Assembly: GCA_001916965.1 (NCBI GenBank)
Contig: MNTL01000003.1
Span: forward strand, 1-64,000
Direction of reading: 5' to 3'
Length of the DNA: 64,000 bases
From: Roseburia sp. CAG:10041_57
Lineage (GTDB): Bacteria > Bacillota > Clostridia > Lachnospirales > Lachnospiraceae
The notes beneath the pieces are model-generated. The model searched no databases. It saw only the letters and a list, made by a program, of their open reading frames with translations, and was not told the origin of the DNA. The position numbers and the translations under genes are program-made. Shown piece after piece: positions 62,473-64,000 of this stretch. Every line of letters begins with the position of its first letter. Positions within the stretch are counted from its first letter, which is position 1.

Positions 62473-64000
62473 ATGCAGAAACAGACATTGAACGGAATGT
62501 GGACGATGCATCCGGTGTGCAAAGAAGAAGATACCTATATGAAAGCCTATGGATTGGAGGACTCCTATCAGGCTTGGATTCCCGGCTCCGTATTGTCCAC
62601 GTTATTGGATGCAGGGGCGATAGAAGACCCCTATTACAGACAGAATGAATACACAGCCAGAGACCTATTCTGGCAGGATTATATATTTGAACGCAGTTTT
62701 GAAGTGACACAGGAACTGTTGAATCAGGATGTGATACAACTGGTCTGCTATGGGATAGATACACTGGCTGACTTATATATAAATGACACACATGTCATTT
62801 ATATGAACAATATGCACAGAACCTGGAGAATCCCTGTAAAGGAATATCTGCATGAGGGCAGCAATTCCATACGCTTTTATTTTAAATCTACACTTCGCTA
62901 TATAGAAGAGAGAGAAGCGTCAGCACCGGCAGATAAGAAGATTACGATAGAGGCAAGTGGAGCGATTGCAGGTAATCAGTATATCAGAAAGGCACATTCC
63001 ATGTTTGGGTGGGACTGGGGCGCTCAGTTACCGGATGCAGGCATCTTCCGTGATATTGAGATACAGGCTTATTGTACAGCCAGAATTGATGAAGTGAAAT
63101 ATCAGCAGGAACATGCGCAAGGCCAGGTCACATTACAGGTAGAAGCAGTGCTTGAATGTGCAGACTATATTGGAAAATGTTCCATAGGAAAAGCTTCCGG
63201 AGAAGAAGCATCTCATGAAGAAACTATCTATGAAAAGACCTCCATGGAAGTGTGCGTGTATGATCCGCAGGGACATCTTCTGGACAAACATATCATGACA
63301 ACAAAAGATAATGTGACATATGTGTCAGAATTTATCATACAGAATCCGCAGTTGTGGTGGGTAAATGGACTGGGTGAACATCCGCTGTATACAGTAGAGA
63401 CCAGACTGCTTACACAGGGAGAAGAAGCACAGACAAGCACAGACCGTATTGGACTTCGGACTTTTACCGTGAGCAGAGCTAAGGATCAATGGGGCGAGGA
63501 GTTCGCATTCATGATCAATGGAGTAAAATTCTTTGCCATGGGAGCGGATTATATTCCGGAGGATTGTGTATACAACAGAATTACCAGAGAGAGGATGGAA
63601 TATCTGGCACGCAGCTCAGTAAAAGCCCATTATAATTGTCTGAGAGTATGGGGTGGCGGTTATTATCCGTCAGATGAGTTCTATGATCTGTGTGATGAGT
63701 ACGGCATTATTGTATGGCAGGATCTGATGTATGCCTGCAATGTATATGATGTAACACAGGAATTTGAGGACAGCATTGCGGCAGAGACAGTAGATAATGC
63801 AAAACGGCTGCGTCATCATGCAAGCCTGGGATTATGGTGCGGCAACAATGAAATCGAATCTGCATGGGCATACTGGGGCAATTATCAGACCCAGAGCCAG
63901 TATTTACGTGCTGATTATATTAAACAATTCGAATATATCCTGCCAAAGGCACTGAAAAAGGCAGACGACCAGACCTTTTTCTGGCCTTCTTCTCCTTCAT
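62473..64000 (+). CDS. Glycoside hydrolase family 2, probable beta-mannosidase (3' end cut by window)
   Basis: The frame is open from 62461 to the window edge, about 509 codons visible from ATG 62473. The N-terminal jelly-roll contains GMWTMHPV and AWIPGSVLSTLLDAG, as in family 2 beta-mannosidases. HSMFGWDWGAQL, LRVWGGGYYPSDEFYDLCDE and LGLWCGNNEIE follow, the last with the acid/base Glu. The nucleophile lies beyond the window. No signal peptide is seen, so it would cleave short mannosides in the cytosol. It is linked to the LacI-type gene. Confidence 0.88.
   Translation, partial: MQKQTLNGMWTMHPVCKEEDTYMKAYGLEDSYQAWIPGSVLSTLLDAGAIEDPYYRQNEYTARDLFWQDYIFERSFEVTQELLNQDVIQLVCYGIDTLADLYINDTHVIYMNNMHRTWRIPVKEYLHEGSNSIRFYFKSTLRYIEEREASAPADKKITIEASGAIAGNQYIRKAHSMFGWDWGAQLPDAGIFRDIEIQAYCTARIDEVKYQQEHAQGQVTLQVEAVLECADYIGKCSIGKASGEEASHEETIYEKTSMEVCVYDPQGHLLDKHIMTTKDNVTYVSEFIIQNPQLWWVNGLGEHPLYTVETRLLTQGEEAQTSTDRIGLRTFTVSRAKDQWGEEFAFMINGVKFFAMGADYIPEDCVYNRITRERMEYLARSSVKAHYNCLRVWGGGYYPSDEFYDLCDEYGIIVWQDLMYACNVYDVTQEFEDSIAAETVDNAKRLRHHASLGLWCGNNEIESAWAYWGNYQTQSQYLRADYIKQFEYILPKALKKADDQTFFWPSSPS

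Noticed and set aside
1..64000. CRISPR arrays, tRNA or rRNA genes, and IS-type transposases
   Set aside because: No regularly spaced repeats, no tRNA T-arm and acceptor patterns, no rRNA segments and no DDE or serine/tyrosine recombinase were seen on either strand.

Overview
The window looks like a chromosomal segment of a low-to-middle G+C anaerobic Firmicute of the Lachnospiraceae type (Clostridium cluster XIVa). The grounds are the Firmicute-type class III fructose-1,6-bisphosphatase, the chain uvrC - hprK - ROK glucokinase - murB - rapZ - whiA - HPr-like gene, class II fructose-bisphosphate aldolase, strong AGGAGG-type ribosome sites and many T-tailed hairpin terminators. The genus cannot be fixed from the sequence. 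No rRNA, tRNA, CRISPR array, transposase of a known IS family or prophage was seen.

Layout. 1-2.9 kb: a flavodoxin-fold reductase followed by four small membrane-anchored genes (two with zinc ribbons) joined by identical 11-nt overlaps. 2.9-7.9 kb: an ECF S component, a bactofilin, an Eis-like acetyltransferase with a TetR regulator, two unknown genes and a long inverted-repeat element. 7.9-23.7 kb: core metabolism and housekeeping, with fbp, an alcohol dehydrogenase remnant, pyrG, ftsH, uvrC, the hprK-to-lipid-kinase operon and fba. The HPr-like protein there has Glu in place of the phosphorylatable His15 but keeps Ser46, so it is Crh-like. 23.7-27 kb: a probable small RNA on the minus strand, a type II toxin-antitoxin pair, a broken AAA-ATPase/nuclease gene and an intact AAA_14/DUF4143 ATPase.

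27-52.7 kb: a large glycan locus. From about 28.4 to 49.9 kb it is clearly more A+T-rich than its surroundings (17 of 60 bases are G/C at 41701-41760, against 29 of 60 at 20401-20460), which suggests transfer. It encodes sugar-modifying enzymes (DegT aminotransferase, pyruvyltransferase, GNAT, WbqC-like, radical SAM, AsnB-type amidotransferase, methyltransferases), several glycosyltransferases, a WbsX/GH99-like protein, WcbI-like and DUF1919 proteins, and then an SDR with two tandem cytidylyltransferases. Eight proteins, and probably a ninth, carry the same kind of small Rossmann-like module fused to different enzymes. No flippase, polymerase, exporter or priming transferase is present. Two genes show reading-frame damage: an in-frame TGA and a T-tract frame break.

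52.8-64 kb: an Rpn-type nuclease, an XRE regulator and an intact copy of the AAA-ATPase/nuclease that is broken on the other side of the glycan locus. These are followed by a cyclophilin, a GNAT, glnB and amtB (each preceded by a terminator-like hairpin), an HD-GYP protein, a NUDIX hydrolase, a LacI-type regulator and the start of a GH2 beta-mannosidase that runs off the end.

Taken together, the core part links carbon catabolite control (HprK, Crh-like protein, glucokinase) with gluconeogenesis and glycolysis (Fbp, Fba). The accessory part is a strain-variable surface or protein glycosylation island flanked by selfish or defence-like genes.
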